Positions 45,589 to 53,273 of a stretch of DNA of 64,000 nt are shown here, one piece after another. The translations under genes were made by a program, and so were the position numbers. Numbering within the stretch: the stretch's first letter is position 1; each line of letters opens with the position of its first letter. The notes under the pieces were generated by a model, which saw only the letters and a program-made list of their open reading frames with translations, did no database searches and was not told where the DNA came from. Origin of the DNA: DASQPA01 sp963757335 (GTDB lineage: Bacteria; Acidobacteriota; Thermoanaerobaculia; Multivoradales; UBA5704); NCBI GenBank assembly GCA_963757335.1, contig CAVWRJ010000025.1, forward strand, positions 1,178,001 to 1,242,000. Direction: 5' to 3'.

Positions 45589-46796
45589 AAATCCGTCTCC
45601 TCCTCCCCACCGCCGCCGCTCTCTTGCTCGCTGCCCTGCCCGGGCTCGCCGCGCCCCCGCCCGAGCCGGTGCAGGCGCTCGCCTCAACACCGCTGGCGGT
45701 ACCGCTGGCGACGGCGGCGTCTCCTTCGCGGACGATCTGCGACGGGACCTCCGCCCTGACCCCGATCGGCACGGACACAGAGTCCGGCCGGGTTCTCTTC
45801 GCGGTGCCACCCCTCGCCGGCAGCTCCCAGGGCTGGGTCGTCGAGATGGCGGCGGACGGCAGCGCGGCGGTCGCCTATCCCGACCCCGTGGACGGCCGCT
45901 TCGGCGGCTCGGTGGGGCCGGGACCGGTGGTCGCCGCCCGGGCCTGCGGCACCGGCTGCCTGCAGCCGATCCGCTTCAAGGAGGGTGCCTGGGAGCCGCT
46001 GGGCGAGCCGGTCGTGGCACCGGCGGTCATCACCGCCGCCGCCACCTACGACCTCTCCGGGATCCCCTGGTTCGTCGTTCACGGCAAGGGCAAAGAGGAC
46101 GGGGTGGTGCACGCCTGGGCCTACCGCCTCGAAGAGCGGGAGTGGAAGAGCAAGGGGAATCTCATGGTGACCGCCGTGGGCGACCTCCAGGCGGTGCCCT
46201 CGCCGCAGCGCAAGGACGGGGTGCTCTCGGGCACCGGCCTGTTCGTCGCTTCCGGCCCACCGGAAGTCTGGGTGCAGGGCTTGCCCGATCTCCCGCCCGC
46301 CCGGCGCGGCGCGGTGATGGCCCTCACCGGGAGCTCCGCCGCCTACCTCTCGGCCGACGGCGCGATCTACCTCTCCGCCAACTCCGGCAAGAGCTGGCGG
46401 CGCTCCACCTGGACCCCCTGGGGCACCGGCACCACCGGCATGTGGCGCCAGGGCAAGGACTACTGGATCGACCTCCCCATGGGCGACCGCCGCGGTCCGC
46501 TCGAGCTCGCCTGGTTCGACCGCCGGACCGCCGATCAGGAGGCGATCTTCCTCACCCGGCTGGCGCCGGCCGGCGACTGGGCAGTCCTCGCCCACTCGAA
46601 GAGCGAGATCCGGACCAAGAACGACGACCGCCTGGAGGTGAGCCACGTCCTTTCCCCTCGGGAGGGGATCCTGGTCCTCCTCTCCGGCTGCGCGGCGACC
46701 TCCGGCGGCTCGGGGCTCGTCGTCCGGATCTACGACAAGGGCGCGCTCTCCGAGGCGCGCTTCGTGCCCATCGCTCCGGCGCGGCCTTCGCCGTAG
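45585..46796 (+). CDS. Secreted protein with Asp-box-like segment, unknown function
   Basis: 403 residues from ATG 45585 (ATGA overlap). A clear signal peptide (MKIRLLLPTAAALLLAALPG then LAAPPP) is followed by a beta-rich region. One stretch, YLSANSGKSWRRSTW, resembles the Asp-box of BNR/sialidase-type propellers; the remaining blades are not evident by eye. I do not recognise a precise family. As the last gene of the exopolysaccharide run it may be a periplasmic or surface accessory protein. The downstream region is a repeat array and then a strong hairpin. Confidence 0.75.
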   Translation: MKIRLLLPTAAALLLAALPGLAAPPPEPVQALASTPLAVPLATAASPSRTICDGTSALTPIGTDTESGRVLFAVPPLAGSSQGWVVEMAADGSAAVAYPDPVDGRFGGSVGPGPVVAARACGTGCLQPIRFKEGAWEPLGEPVVAPAVITAAATYDLSGIPWFVVHGKGKEDGVVHAWAYRLEEREWKSKGNLMVTAVGDLQAVPSPQRKDGVLSGTGLFVASGPPEVWVQGLPDLPPARRGAVMALTGSSAAYLSADGAIYLSANSGKSWRRSTWTPWGTGTTGMWRQGKDYWIDLPMGDRRGPLELAWFDRRTADQEAIFLTRLAPAGDWAVLAHSKSEIRTKNDDRLEVSHVLSPREGILVLLSGCAATSGGSGLVVRIYDKGALSEARFVPIAPARPSP

Positions 46797-46887
46797 GGTT
46801 CATTGCAGACCGGAAAAACGGCGAGCCGCCGCGCGACCGAGTTCCCCGCCACAGCACTCCAAGCCATGAGCAGGTAGATCCAGATCC

Positions 46888-47228
46888 GAGATACGGCTCT
46901 CCAAGCGTGAGCGAGGTGTCTCAAAGCCAGGGGTACGGGGCTCCAGACCAGAGATATGGGGACTCCGACTCGGAGATACGGGGCGCAAGGTTCGAGATAC
47001 GGGTCTCCAGGCCAGAGACACGGGGGCGCAGACTCAGAGCTACAGGGCTCAGACTCAGAGTACAGGGGCGCAGAGTCTGAGATACGGGTCTCCAGGCCGG
47101 AGACACGGGGACTCAGACTCAGAGACACAGGGACTCAGACTCAGAGACACAGGGACTCAGACTCAGAGTACGGGGGCGCAGACTCTGAGTACGGGGGCGC
47201 AGAGTCTGAGACACGGGGTCGGCAAACC
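46888..47228. repeat. Degenerate 21-22-bp tandem array, about 16 units
   Basis: Non-coding region between the 3' ends of convergent genes. Every unit begins GAG and most read GAGAYACGGGG followed by CTCAGACTC or CGCAGACTC. Units of 21 and 22 bases alternate irregularly, so no frame stays open usefully. The three units starting 47099, 47121 and 47143 are almost identical while outer units are diverged, the pattern of a tandem array expanding in its centre. GAG...CTC within each unit can form small hairpins. Confidence 0.85.
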
Positions 47229-47308
47229 GTAGGAACCTGCGTGGAGGAATAGGGTGGGGATCAGGACTTCTGGCTCGGCAGATTTCCTGCCGCGCAGGCT
47301 CCTAGCCT

Positions 47309-47336
47309 AGGCGTCCCCGGTTTCCCGGGGACGCCT
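47309..47336. terminator. Strong inverted repeat between convergent genes, probable terminator
   Basis: AGGCGTCCCCGG (47309-47320), a TTTC loop, then CCGGGGACGCCT (47325-47336): a perfect 12-bp stem between the plus-strand operon and the minus-strand LysM gene. It lacks a long U-tract on either side, so it may serve as a bidirectional 3' end or RNA-stabilising hairpin. Confidence 0.6.
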
Positions 47337-47352
47337 CAAAAGGGAAGAGTCT

Positions 47353-47889
47353 TTAAGCGTGGGCGCCGACCGCGGCCTGGGCCGGGATGCGGAGCTTCTG
47401 GCCGGGGTAGATCTCGTCAGCGGTCTTGAGCATCGGCCGGTTGGCCTCGAAGATCTGGTTGTACTTGTTGGCGTCGCCGTAGAACTGCTTGGCGATCTTC
47501 GACAGGGTGTCTCCCGACTTGACGTCGTAGAAGGTCCCCTCGGGCTCCGGCTTGGCGACCTGGAGCTGGTCGTCGACGCTGCCGATCCCCTGGTGGTTGC
47601 CGGCCAGAAGGATGAGCTTTTCGCGTTCCTCCTGAGTCTGGACCTTACCGGTCAGAGTGACCTTGTCGCCGTCGAACCGCACCCCAAGGTCGTCGCCGGT
47701 CATGCCCATCTGCTGGAAGAGCTGGAGGACAGCGGCCGCCTTCTGGCGGTCCTGGTCGGCCTGCGACGAGGCCTGGGAGGTGGCGGCGGGAGCCGCCGCC
47801 GTGGGAGCCGCTTGAGCCTGCTGCGGGTGAGCGCCGAGATCGAGACCGAGCTTCTTGCCGACATCTTTGGCGAACTGGAAGAGACCCAT
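47353..47889 (-). CDS. kbp: BON-LysM protein, Kbp/YgaU family
   Basis: 178 residues. The N-terminus MGLFQFAKDVGKKL is as in Escherichia coli Kbp (YgaU). An Ala/Gln-rich linker is followed by a BON domain (about 50-113) and a LysM domain (about 120-168: YDVKSGDTLSKIAKQFYGD). E. coli Kbp is a cytoplasmic potassium-binding protein; the same role here is by homology. It is slightly longer than the E. coli protein because of the linker. It is transcribed convergently with the exopolysaccharide operon and lies downstream of the ferritin-like gene on the same strand. Confidence 0.88.
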   Translation of the reverse strand: MGLFQFAKDVGKKLGLDLGAHPQQAQAAPTAAAPAATSQASSQADQDRQKAAAVLQLFQQMGMTGDDLGVRFDGDKVTLTGKVQTQEEREKLILLAGNHQGIGSVDDQLQVAKPEPEGTFYDVKSGDTLSKIAKQFYGDANKYNQIFEANRPMLKTADEIYPGQKLRIPAQAAVGAHA

Positions 47890-47919
47890 GGGATAAATCC
47901 TTTCGTGTCGTAGGTTGAG

Positions 47920-47969
47920 GTCCGCCCGGCTGCTCTGCTCGGGTGAGTGTGACGACGGGCCGGGCGGAC
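47920..47969 (-). terminator. Long inverted repeat between mbfA-like and kbp genes
   Basis: GTCCGCCCGGC (47920-47930) and GCCGGGCGGAC (47959-47969) are perfect 11-bp arms around a 28-base loop. It lies after the stop of the ferritin/VIT gene and before the kbp start on the same strand, so it could end the first transcript or structure the second leader. Confidence 0.45.
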
Positions 47970-48022
47970 TCGCTCGCTAGTCTGCTAGCTTTCCCACGAC
48001 TAGTGCAAGGGCGCTGCCAAGC

Positions 48023-49219
48023 CTAGAGCAGCTTCCCCACCCAGCCCCCCACGTAGTAGCCGACGACGGCGACCCCCACCCCGACGACGAACATGTCGAG
48101 ACCGGAGCGGAAGACACCGCGGCCGGTGAAGACCGAGCGTGCCGCCCCGACCAGGAAGTGGGAGAGCATGGCGAGGACGAAGGAGAGGACGATCGCCGGG
48201 GTGCCGTGGGTGAAGAAGAAGGGCAGCACGGGGATGAGAGCGCCGACGGCGGTGGCGAGGCCGGTGGTCCATCCTTCGCGCAGCGGCGAGGTGGTCTGCT
48301 CGCCGATCTTCAATTCCTCGCGCACCTGCTCGTCGAGCATGCGCTTGGGGTCGGCCATGACCTCGGTCGCCAGAGCGTGGGCGGTCTCCTTGTCCATCCC
48401 CTTGAGCTCGTAGACGAGGGCCAGCTCGTCGCGCTCGACCTCGGGCATGAGCTCGATCTCGGCGCGCTCCATGGCGATCTCGTGGCTGTAGACCTCCTGC
48501 TCGCTCTTGGCGGCGAGGAAGCCGCTGGCGCCCATCGAGAGGGCGTCGGCGATGAGCCCGGCGACCCCCGCCACCACCACCGCCCGGTACTGGGTGGTGG
48601 CGGTGGCGCCGATGACCCCGGCGACGAGGCCGAAGTTGGCGGTCAGGCCGTCGTTGAAGCCGTAGACGACGTTGCGCAGGAAACCGCCCGCCGCGATGCG
48701 GTGCCAGGGCTCGGTACCGCCGCCGCTGATCTCGCCCAAAGTCGTCGCGTGCTCGGCGGACTCGCGGGCGAGGAGGAGCGATTCGCTCGAACCCGCTCCC
48801 CCGGCCGGGGTGGCCCGGTGCATCTCCAGGTAAGCGCGCACCTCCCGGCCCTCCTCGGCGAGGAGCAGGGGGAGCAGAGCGCGGGGGCCGAAGACGCGGC
48901 CGAGGAGGGCCAGGGAGCGCGCCCGGAGGCCGGGCCGGAAGGGTGCCGGCCGGCGGCCATGCGTGGCCAGCAGGTCGCCCCAGATCGTCGTGTGGCGGTC
49001 CTCGACGTGCGCCAGCCGGGCGTAGAGATCGCGCTTGTGCGGGTCGGGCTCGGCGGCGCTCAGGAGCCGATAGAGAAAGGCGGCCTCCGCCTCGTCCTGC
49101 CAGTGATGGGCGAAGGCGTCGAGGTCGGGGGGCGGCGCCGGCGCGGCCTGGGTCGTCTCGGGGGGTGGCGATGCTGGGGGAGACGCTGGTGGGGACGCTG
49201 GTGGGGAGGTGACGGCCAT
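48023..49219 (-). CDS. mbfA: Membrane-bound ferritin (MbfA-like): ferritin-like domain plus VIT1/CCC1 domain
   Basis: 398 residues from ATG 49219, which has GAGGAGCG upstream; a longer frame adds a poorly supported 15 residues. A repetitive Pro/Ala/Ser N-terminus (SPPA repeats, 12-bp DNA units) precedes a rubrerythrin/ferritin-like helical domain (DEAEAAFLYRLL, ARLAHVEDRHTTIW, LLARESAEHATTL), which carries the metal-binding Glu/His residues. The C-terminal half is a VIT1 transporter domain with NVVYGFNDGLTANFGLVAG and four to five helices. MbfA proteins export iron and protect against peroxide in alphaproteobacteria; the same role is inferred. It is divergent from the amidohydrolase gene. Confidence 0.9.
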   Translation of the reverse strand: MAVTSPPASPPASPPASPPPETTQAAPAPPPDLDAFAHHWQDEAEAAFLYRLLSAAEPDPHKRDLYARLAHVEDRHTTIWGDLLATHGRRPAPFRPGLRARSLALLGRVFGPRALLPLLLAEEGREVRAYLEMHRATPAGGAGSSESLLLARESAEHATTLGEISGGGTEPWHRIAAGGFLRNVVYGFNDGLTANFGLVAGVIGATATTQYRAVVVAGVAGLIADALSMGASGFLAAKSEQEVYSHEIAMERAEIELMPEVERDELALVYELKGMDKETAHALATEVMADPKRMLDEQVREELKIGEQTTSPLREGWTTGLATAVGALIPVLPFFFTHGTPAIVLSFVLAMLSHFLVGAARSVFTGRGVFRSGLDMFVVGVGVAVVGYYVGGWVGKLL

Positions 49220-49281
49220 GCTCGCTCCTCGAAGAGTTCCGCGAAACTGCTGTGCAGGGGCCATGCCGCCGGCAGGCCCGC

Positions 49282-49291
49282 AGTCTAGAAT
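49282..49291. promoter_or_regulatory. Overlapping divergent -10-like hexamers
   Basis: AGTCTAGAAT contains TAGAAT on the plus strand (49286-49291, 42 bases before the amidohydrolase ATG) and TAGACT on the minus strand (49287-49282, 63 bases before the mbfA-like ATG). Face-to-face -10 elements would make the two promoters mutually exclusive. No strong -35 is seen on either side. Confidence 0.4.
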
Positions 49292-49332
49292 AGGCCGGTT
49301 TCGGTCCGGTAACCCTGGTTTGTGAGGTGCCC

Positions 49333-50655
49333 ATGAAACGCGGCCCGTCGATAGTATCCTGTCTCGCTCTCGTCCTCCTTCTCCCGCTCGCTCGCCTGGG
49401 CGCCACGCCGGCAGCCCCTCCGGCGCCCCCCCGGATCGTCGCCGTCCGCGCCGGCCGGCTGATCGACGGCCGGGGTGGCGCGCCGGTGGCGAACGCGGTG
49501 ATCCTCATCGAGGGGGACCGGATTACAGCTGTGGGCAGCGACCTCCCCATCCCGACGGGGGCCGAGATCGTCGATCTCTCGGGGAAGACGGTGCTGCCGG
49601 GGCTGATCGACTGCCACACCCACATCACCCAGCAGTCCGGGGACTACTACGAGGACCTCTTCAGGCGGAGCCCCATCGACCTCGCCATCGTCGCCCACGT
49701 CTACGCCCGGCGCACCCTGGAGGCGGGGTTCACCACCATCCGCGACGTGGGGTCGAGCGAGTTCATCGACGTGGCGCTCCGGAACGCCATCGACCGCGGC
49801 GAGGTGGTGGGCCCGCGGATGCAGGTGGCGACCCTCGCGGTGGGGTCGACGGGCGGGCACAACGATCTCTCGGGCTTCTCCCCCTATCTCCACTTCGACC
49901 ACTTCAAAGGCATCGCCGACGGCCCGGAGGAGATCCGGAAGCTGGTGCGCTTCGAGGTCAAGAACGGCGCCGACCTGATCAAGGTGATGGCGACCGCCGG
50001 GGTGCTCTCCGAGGAGGCCTCGGTGGGGGCGCCCCAGTACTCCCAGGAGGAGATGAACGCCGTCGTCTCGGAAGCTTCCATGTGGGGCAAGAAGGTGGCC
50101 GCCCACGCCCATGGGACGGAGGGGATCAAGCGGGCGGCGCGGGCGGGGGTCGCCTCGATCGAGCACGGCGGCCTGATCGACGAGGAGGGGGTGCGGCTCC
50201 TCAAAGAGAAGGGGATCTACCTCGTGCCCGACATCTACACCGACGAGTACATCCTGGCCGAGGCCGGCAACCTCGGGCTGCCGCCGAAGATGATCGAGAA
50301 GGAAAAGGAGCTCCGCAAGCACCAGCTCGCCAACTGGAAGCGCGCCATCGCGGCCGGCGTCAAGCTCGCATTCGGCACCGACGCCGGGGTCTACCCCCAC
50401 GGCCAGAACGCCCGCCAGTTCCACTCCCTCCTCGAGCTCGGCCTCACTCCCGCCCAGGCGATCCAGATGGCGACCGCGAACGCCGCCGACCTCCTCGGCT
50501 GGAGCGACCGGGTCGGCAGCGTCGCCCCCGGCCGCTACGCCGACCTGATCGCGGTCGACGGCGATCCGCTCCGGGACATAACCGAGCTCGAGCGGGTGCG
50601 CTTCGTGATGAAGGGGGGCGTCGTCGTCAAGAGCGCCGATCGGGGCAGCCGCTGA
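49333..50655 (+). CDS. Secreted amidohydrolase/Xaa-Pro dipeptidase-like metallohydrolase
   Basis: About 440 residues from ATG 49333, preceded by GAGGTG. A signal peptide (MKRGPSIVSCLALVLLLPLA) precedes an amidohydrolase-superfamily barrel: the metal motif DCHTHITQ, the bridging Lys region DLIKVMATAG, His residues in AAHAHG and IEHGG, and the catalytic Asp in FGTDAG. The sandwich domain frames it (IVAVRAGRLIDGRG at the start, YADLIAVDGDPL at the end). The nearest characterised group is the secreted prolidase-like and imidazolonepropionase-like enzymes that cleave dipeptides. The exact substrate is unknown. Confidence 0.92.
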   Translation: MKRGPSIVSCLALVLLLPLARLGATPAAPPAPPRIVAVRAGRLIDGRGGAPVANAVILIEGDRITAVGSDLPIPTGAEIVDLSGKTVLPGLIDCHTHITQQSGDYYEDLFRRSPIDLAIVAHVYARRTLEAGFTTIRDVGSSEFIDVALRNAIDRGEVVGPRMQVATLAVGSTGGHNDLSGFSPYLHFDHFKGIADGPEEIRKLVRFEVKNGADLIKVMATAGVLSEEASVGAPQYSQEEMNAVVSEASMWGKKVAAHAHGTEGIKRAARAGVASIEHGGLIDEEGVRLLKEKGIYLVPDIYTDEYILAEAGNLGLPPKMIEKEKELRKHQLANWKRAIAAGVKLAFGTDAGVYPHGQNARQFHSLLELGLTPAQAIQMATANAADLLGWSDRVGSVAPGRYADLIAVDGDPLRDITELERVRFVMKGGVVVKSADRGSR

Positions 50656-50661
50656 TAGAGT
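50656..50661 (+). promoter_or_regulatory. -10-like hexamer TAGAGT
   Basis: Directly after the amidohydrolase stop and 27 bases before ATG 50689. It resembles the TAGACT and TAGAAT hexamers upstream of other genes here. Confidence 0.3.
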
Positions 50662-50688
50662 AGGCCCCTAACCGAAAGGATGGCGAGC

Positions 50689-50883
50689 ATGGCTGGGAGA
50701 GGAAGAGGGAAAGGTTCGGGAACGGGGACCAAGCAGGTGACCTGGATCGTCTGCCTGGTGCTGTACCTGGTGGCGCTCGCCGGTCACTTCGGGATCGTCC
50801 ACTTGAGCGGCGACATCCAGACCTGGGCGTGGATTCTCGGTTTCGGTCTCCTTCTGGTGGCGGACAAGGTGCGCGGGCTCTAA
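50689..50883 (+). CDS. Small membrane protein, about 64 residues
   Basis: The protein starts MAGRGRGKGSGTGTKQ, a basic glycine-rich head, followed by two hydrophobic segments (VTWIVCLVLYLVALAGHFG and WAWILGFGLLLVADKV). ATG 50689 is preferred over ATG 50680 because AAAGGA lies about nine bases before it. I do not recognise the family. It ends ten bases before the DUF1415 gene, so the two are probably cotranscribed. Confidence 0.65.
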   Translation: MAGRGRGKGSGTGTKQVTWIVCLVLYLVALAGHFGIVHLSGDIQTWAWILGFGLLLVADKVRGL

Positions 50884-50893
50884 GGGACGAGGG

Positions 50894-51451
50894 TTGGCCG
50901 CGGTGACCGTCGAGAGGGCCGAGGAGGTCGTTCGGGCGACCCGGCGCTGGCTGGAGAAAGCCGTCCTCGGCCTCGATCTCTGTCCGTTCGCGAAACCGGT
51001 GTACGCCGGCGACCTGATCCGCTACGCGGTGAGCAGCGCGGAGACCCCCGAGGCGTTGCTGGCCGATCTCGCCGGCGAGCTTGAGACTCTGGCGACAGCC
51101 GATCCCACGGAGATCGAAACGACGCTCCTGATCCACCCGGAAGTTTTCGCGGACTTCCTGGAATACAACGATTTTCTGGCGGTGGCCGAGGAGGCCGTCG
51201 CCGACCTCGGGCTCGAAGGGGTCCTCCAGGTCGCGAGCTTCCATCCGCGCTACCAGTTCGCCGGCACCGGGCCGGACGACATCGAGAACTACACCAACCG
51301 TTCGCCCTACCCCGTGCTCCACCTGCTGCGGGAGGAGAGCGTCGAGCGCGCGGTGGCGGCCTACCCGGATACCGCTCAGATCTACGAAAAGAACATCGCG
51401 ACGCTCCGCCAACTGGGCCACGAGGGCTGGCGCCGGCTGAAGATCGGCTAG
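50894..51451 (+). CDS. DUF1415 family protein
   Basis: 185 residues from TTG 50894, with ACGAGGG just upstream; a GTG three codons later is an alternative. Conserved DUF1415 features are visible: ATRRWLEKAVLGLDLCPFAKPV near the start, TTLLIHPEVFADFLEYNDFL in the middle, and QVASFHPRYQFAG with NRSPYPVLHLLRE towards the end. The family is widespread and has no established function; the invariant Cys in DLCPFAK and His in FHPRYQF could be catalytic or metal-binding. The stop overlaps the 3' end of the convergent phosphoglucomutase gene by four bases. Confidence 0.92.
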   Translation: MAAVTVERAEEVVRATRRWLEKAVLGLDLCPFAKPVYAGDLIRYAVSSAETPEALLADLAGELETLATADPTEIETTLLIHPEVFADFLEYNDFLAVAEEAVADLGLEGVLQVASFHPRYQFAGTGPDDIENYTNRSPYPVLHLLREESVERAVAAYPDTAQIYEKNIATLRQLGHEGWRRLKIG

Positions 51452-53112
51452 GCTCCGGCAGAGACCGGCGCCCGGTCGAGAGCGCGGGTGACCATCGCCT
51501 GGGCCTCCGCCTGAATCCGCCGGAGATGAGCCTCGCCGCTGAAGCTCTCGGCGTAGATCTTGTAGATCTCCTCCGTGCCGGAGGGGCGGGCGGCGAACCA
51601 GCCGTTCTCGGTGGCGACCTTGAGGCCGCCGATGGGATTCCCGTCGCCCGGAGCGGTGGTCAGAATCTGCCGGATCTCCTCCCCGGCCAGCTCCCGGACG
51701 TCGATGTCCGCCGGCGACAGCTTGCCGAGGATCTTCTTCTGCGCGGTGGTGGCGGGCGCTTCGATCCGCTCGTAGAACGGCTCCCCCAACTCCCGGGTGA
51801 GCTCGCCGTAGATCTCCCCCGGGTCGCGGCCGACCCGGGCAGTGATCTCGGCGGCCAGGAGAGCGAGGAGGATGCCGTCCTTATCGGTCGACCAGACCGT
51901 GCCGTCGCGCCGTAGGAACGAGGCGCCCGCGCTCTCCTCCCCGGCGAAGCCCAGGGCTCCCGTCAAGAGACCGTCGACGAACCACTTGAAGCCGACCGGC
52001 ACCTCGTACAACCGGCGGCCCAGCCGGGCGGCCACCCGGTCGATCATGCCGCTGCTGACCAGGGTCTTCCCCACCGCGACCTCCGGCCGCCACTGGGGGC
52101 GGTTGCCGAACAGGTAGTGGACGCAGACCGAGAGATAGTGGTTGGGCGGCAGCAGTCCCCCGCTCCGGGTGACGATGCCGTGCCGGTCGTGGTCCGGATC
52201 GCAGGCGAAGGCGACGTCGAACCGGTCCTTGAGGCCGATCAGGCTCTGCATGGCATAGGGCGACGACGGGTCCATCCGGATCTTGCCGTCCCAGTCGACG
52301 GTCATGAACCGGAAGGTCGGATCGACCGCCGGGTTGACGATCGTGAGGTCGAGGCCGTAGCGCTCGGCGATCGCCGGCCAGTAGTGGACTCCGGCACCGC
52401 CCAGCGGGTCGACACCGAGGGCGAGCTTCGCCCCGCGGATCGCCTCCAGGTCGAGAACGCTCGCGAGATCGTCCACGTAGGCGCTCCGATAGTCGTGCTC
52501 GTGGGTCGTCGAAGCCTGGAGAGCCCAGGCGAACGGGATGCGCTTCACCTCCCTCAGGCCGCTCTGGAGAAACTCGTTCGCCCTGGCCTCGATCCAGGAG
52601 GTGGCACGGCCGTCCGCCGGTCCGCCATGGGGAGGGTCGTACTTGAAGCCGCCGTCCTCCGGCGGGTTGTGGGAGGGCGTGATGACGATGCCGTCGGCGA
52701 GCCCGGTCTTCCTGCCGCGGTTGTAGGCGAGGATGGCGTGCGAGACGGTCGGGGTCGGCGTGTATTCGCCATCCGGCGCGATCCTCACCTCCACCCCGTT
52801 GGCCGCCAGCACTTCCAAGGCGCTCGCGAAGGCGGGCTGGGACAGCGCGTGGGTGTCCACCCCGACGAACAGCGGGCCGTCGATCTTCTGCTCCTTGCGA
52901 TAGAGGCAGATGGCCTGGGTGATCGCCAGGATGTGATCCTGGTTGAAGCCCCGATCGAAAGCCGAGCCGCGGTGGCCCGAGGTGCCGAAGCTGACCCTCT
53001 CCTCGGCGACCTCCGGGTCCGGGTGCTCCTCGTAGTACGCCGTCACCAGCTTGGGGATGTCGACGAGAATGGAAGCTTCCGCCGGTTTGCCGGCCCTGGG
53101 GCTCACGTGCAT
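51448..53112 (-). CDS. pgm: Phosphoglucomutase, alpha-D-glucose phosphate-specific
   Basis: 554 residues from ATG 53112, chosen because GAGGAGA lies just upstream; the frame opens 24 codons earlier without a ribosome site. Signature features: VSFGTSGHRGSAFDRGFNQ, the phosphoserine loop VITPSHNPPEDGG, the metal loop CDPDHDRHG, the sugar-binding GEESAGASF and the phosphate-binding RPSGTEEIYKIYAE. It interconverts glucose 1-phosphate and glucose 6-phosphate, feeding nucleotide-sugar synthesis for the glycan genes nearby. Length is typical for the bacterial Pgm type. It is divergent from the oxidoreductase gene. Confidence 0.96.
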   Translation of the reverse strand: MHVSPRAGKPAEASILVDIPKLVTAYYEEHPDPEVAEERVSFGTSGHRGSAFDRGFNQDHILAITQAICLYRKEQKIDGPLFVGVDTHALSQPAFASALEVLAANGVEVRIAPDGEYTPTPTVSHAILAYNRGRKTGLADGIVITPSHNPPEDGGFKYDPPHGGPADGRATSWIEARANEFLQSGLREVKRIPFAWALQASTTHEHDYRSAYVDDLASVLDLEAIRGAKLALGVDPLGGAGVHYWPAIAERYGLDLTIVNPAVDPTFRFMTVDWDGKIRMDPSSPYAMQSLIGLKDRFDVAFACDPDHDRHGIVTRSGGLLPPNHYLSVCVHYLFGNRPQWRPEVAVGKTLVSSGMIDRVAARLGRRLYEVPVGFKWFVDGLLTGALGFAGEESAGASFLRRDGTVWSTDKDGILLALLAAEITARVGRDPGEIYGELTRELGEPFYERIEAPATTAQKKILGKLSPADIDVRELAGEEIRQILTTAPGDGNPIGGLKVATENGWFAARPSGTEEIYKIYAESFSGEAHLRRIQAEAQAMVTRALDRAPVSAGA

Positions 53113-53177
53113 GACCTGTCTCCTCTCCGACCTCGCTCTACCCGGCATCGCCCTTCTATGGGCCGTGCTCTCGGAGT

Positions 53178-53196
53178 CTGGCACAAGGCGTGCCAG
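53178..53196. promoter_or_regulatory. Palindrome resembling a sigma-54 -24/-12 element
   Basis: CTGGCAC-AAGGC-GTGCCAG has perfect 7-bp arms. Read on either strand it contains TGGCAC-N5-GTGC with the GG and GC dinucleotides at sigma-54 spacing. It sits between the divergent pgm and oxidoreductase genes. Being a palindrome, it could equally be a repressor or activator site. Confidence 0.35.
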
Positions 53197-53223
53197 AAGG
53201 CTGAATTAGCCGGAGCGGCCTGA

Positions 53224-53229
53224 TAGACT
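53224..53229 (+). promoter_or_regulatory. -10-like hexamer TAGACT upstream of the oxidoreductase
   Basis: Located 44 bases before GTG 53274, the same hexamer as before bcp and the leucine dehydrogenase gene. No clear -35 element. Confidence 0.4.
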
Positions 53230-53273
53230 GCGATCCCGGAGATGAACGTCCCTCGACTGGAGATCGTGCGCCC

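Noticed and set aside
46888..47228. Possible CRISPR array
   Set aside because: Units are 21-22 bases with no constant repeat plus variable spacer structure, and no cas genes are nearby.
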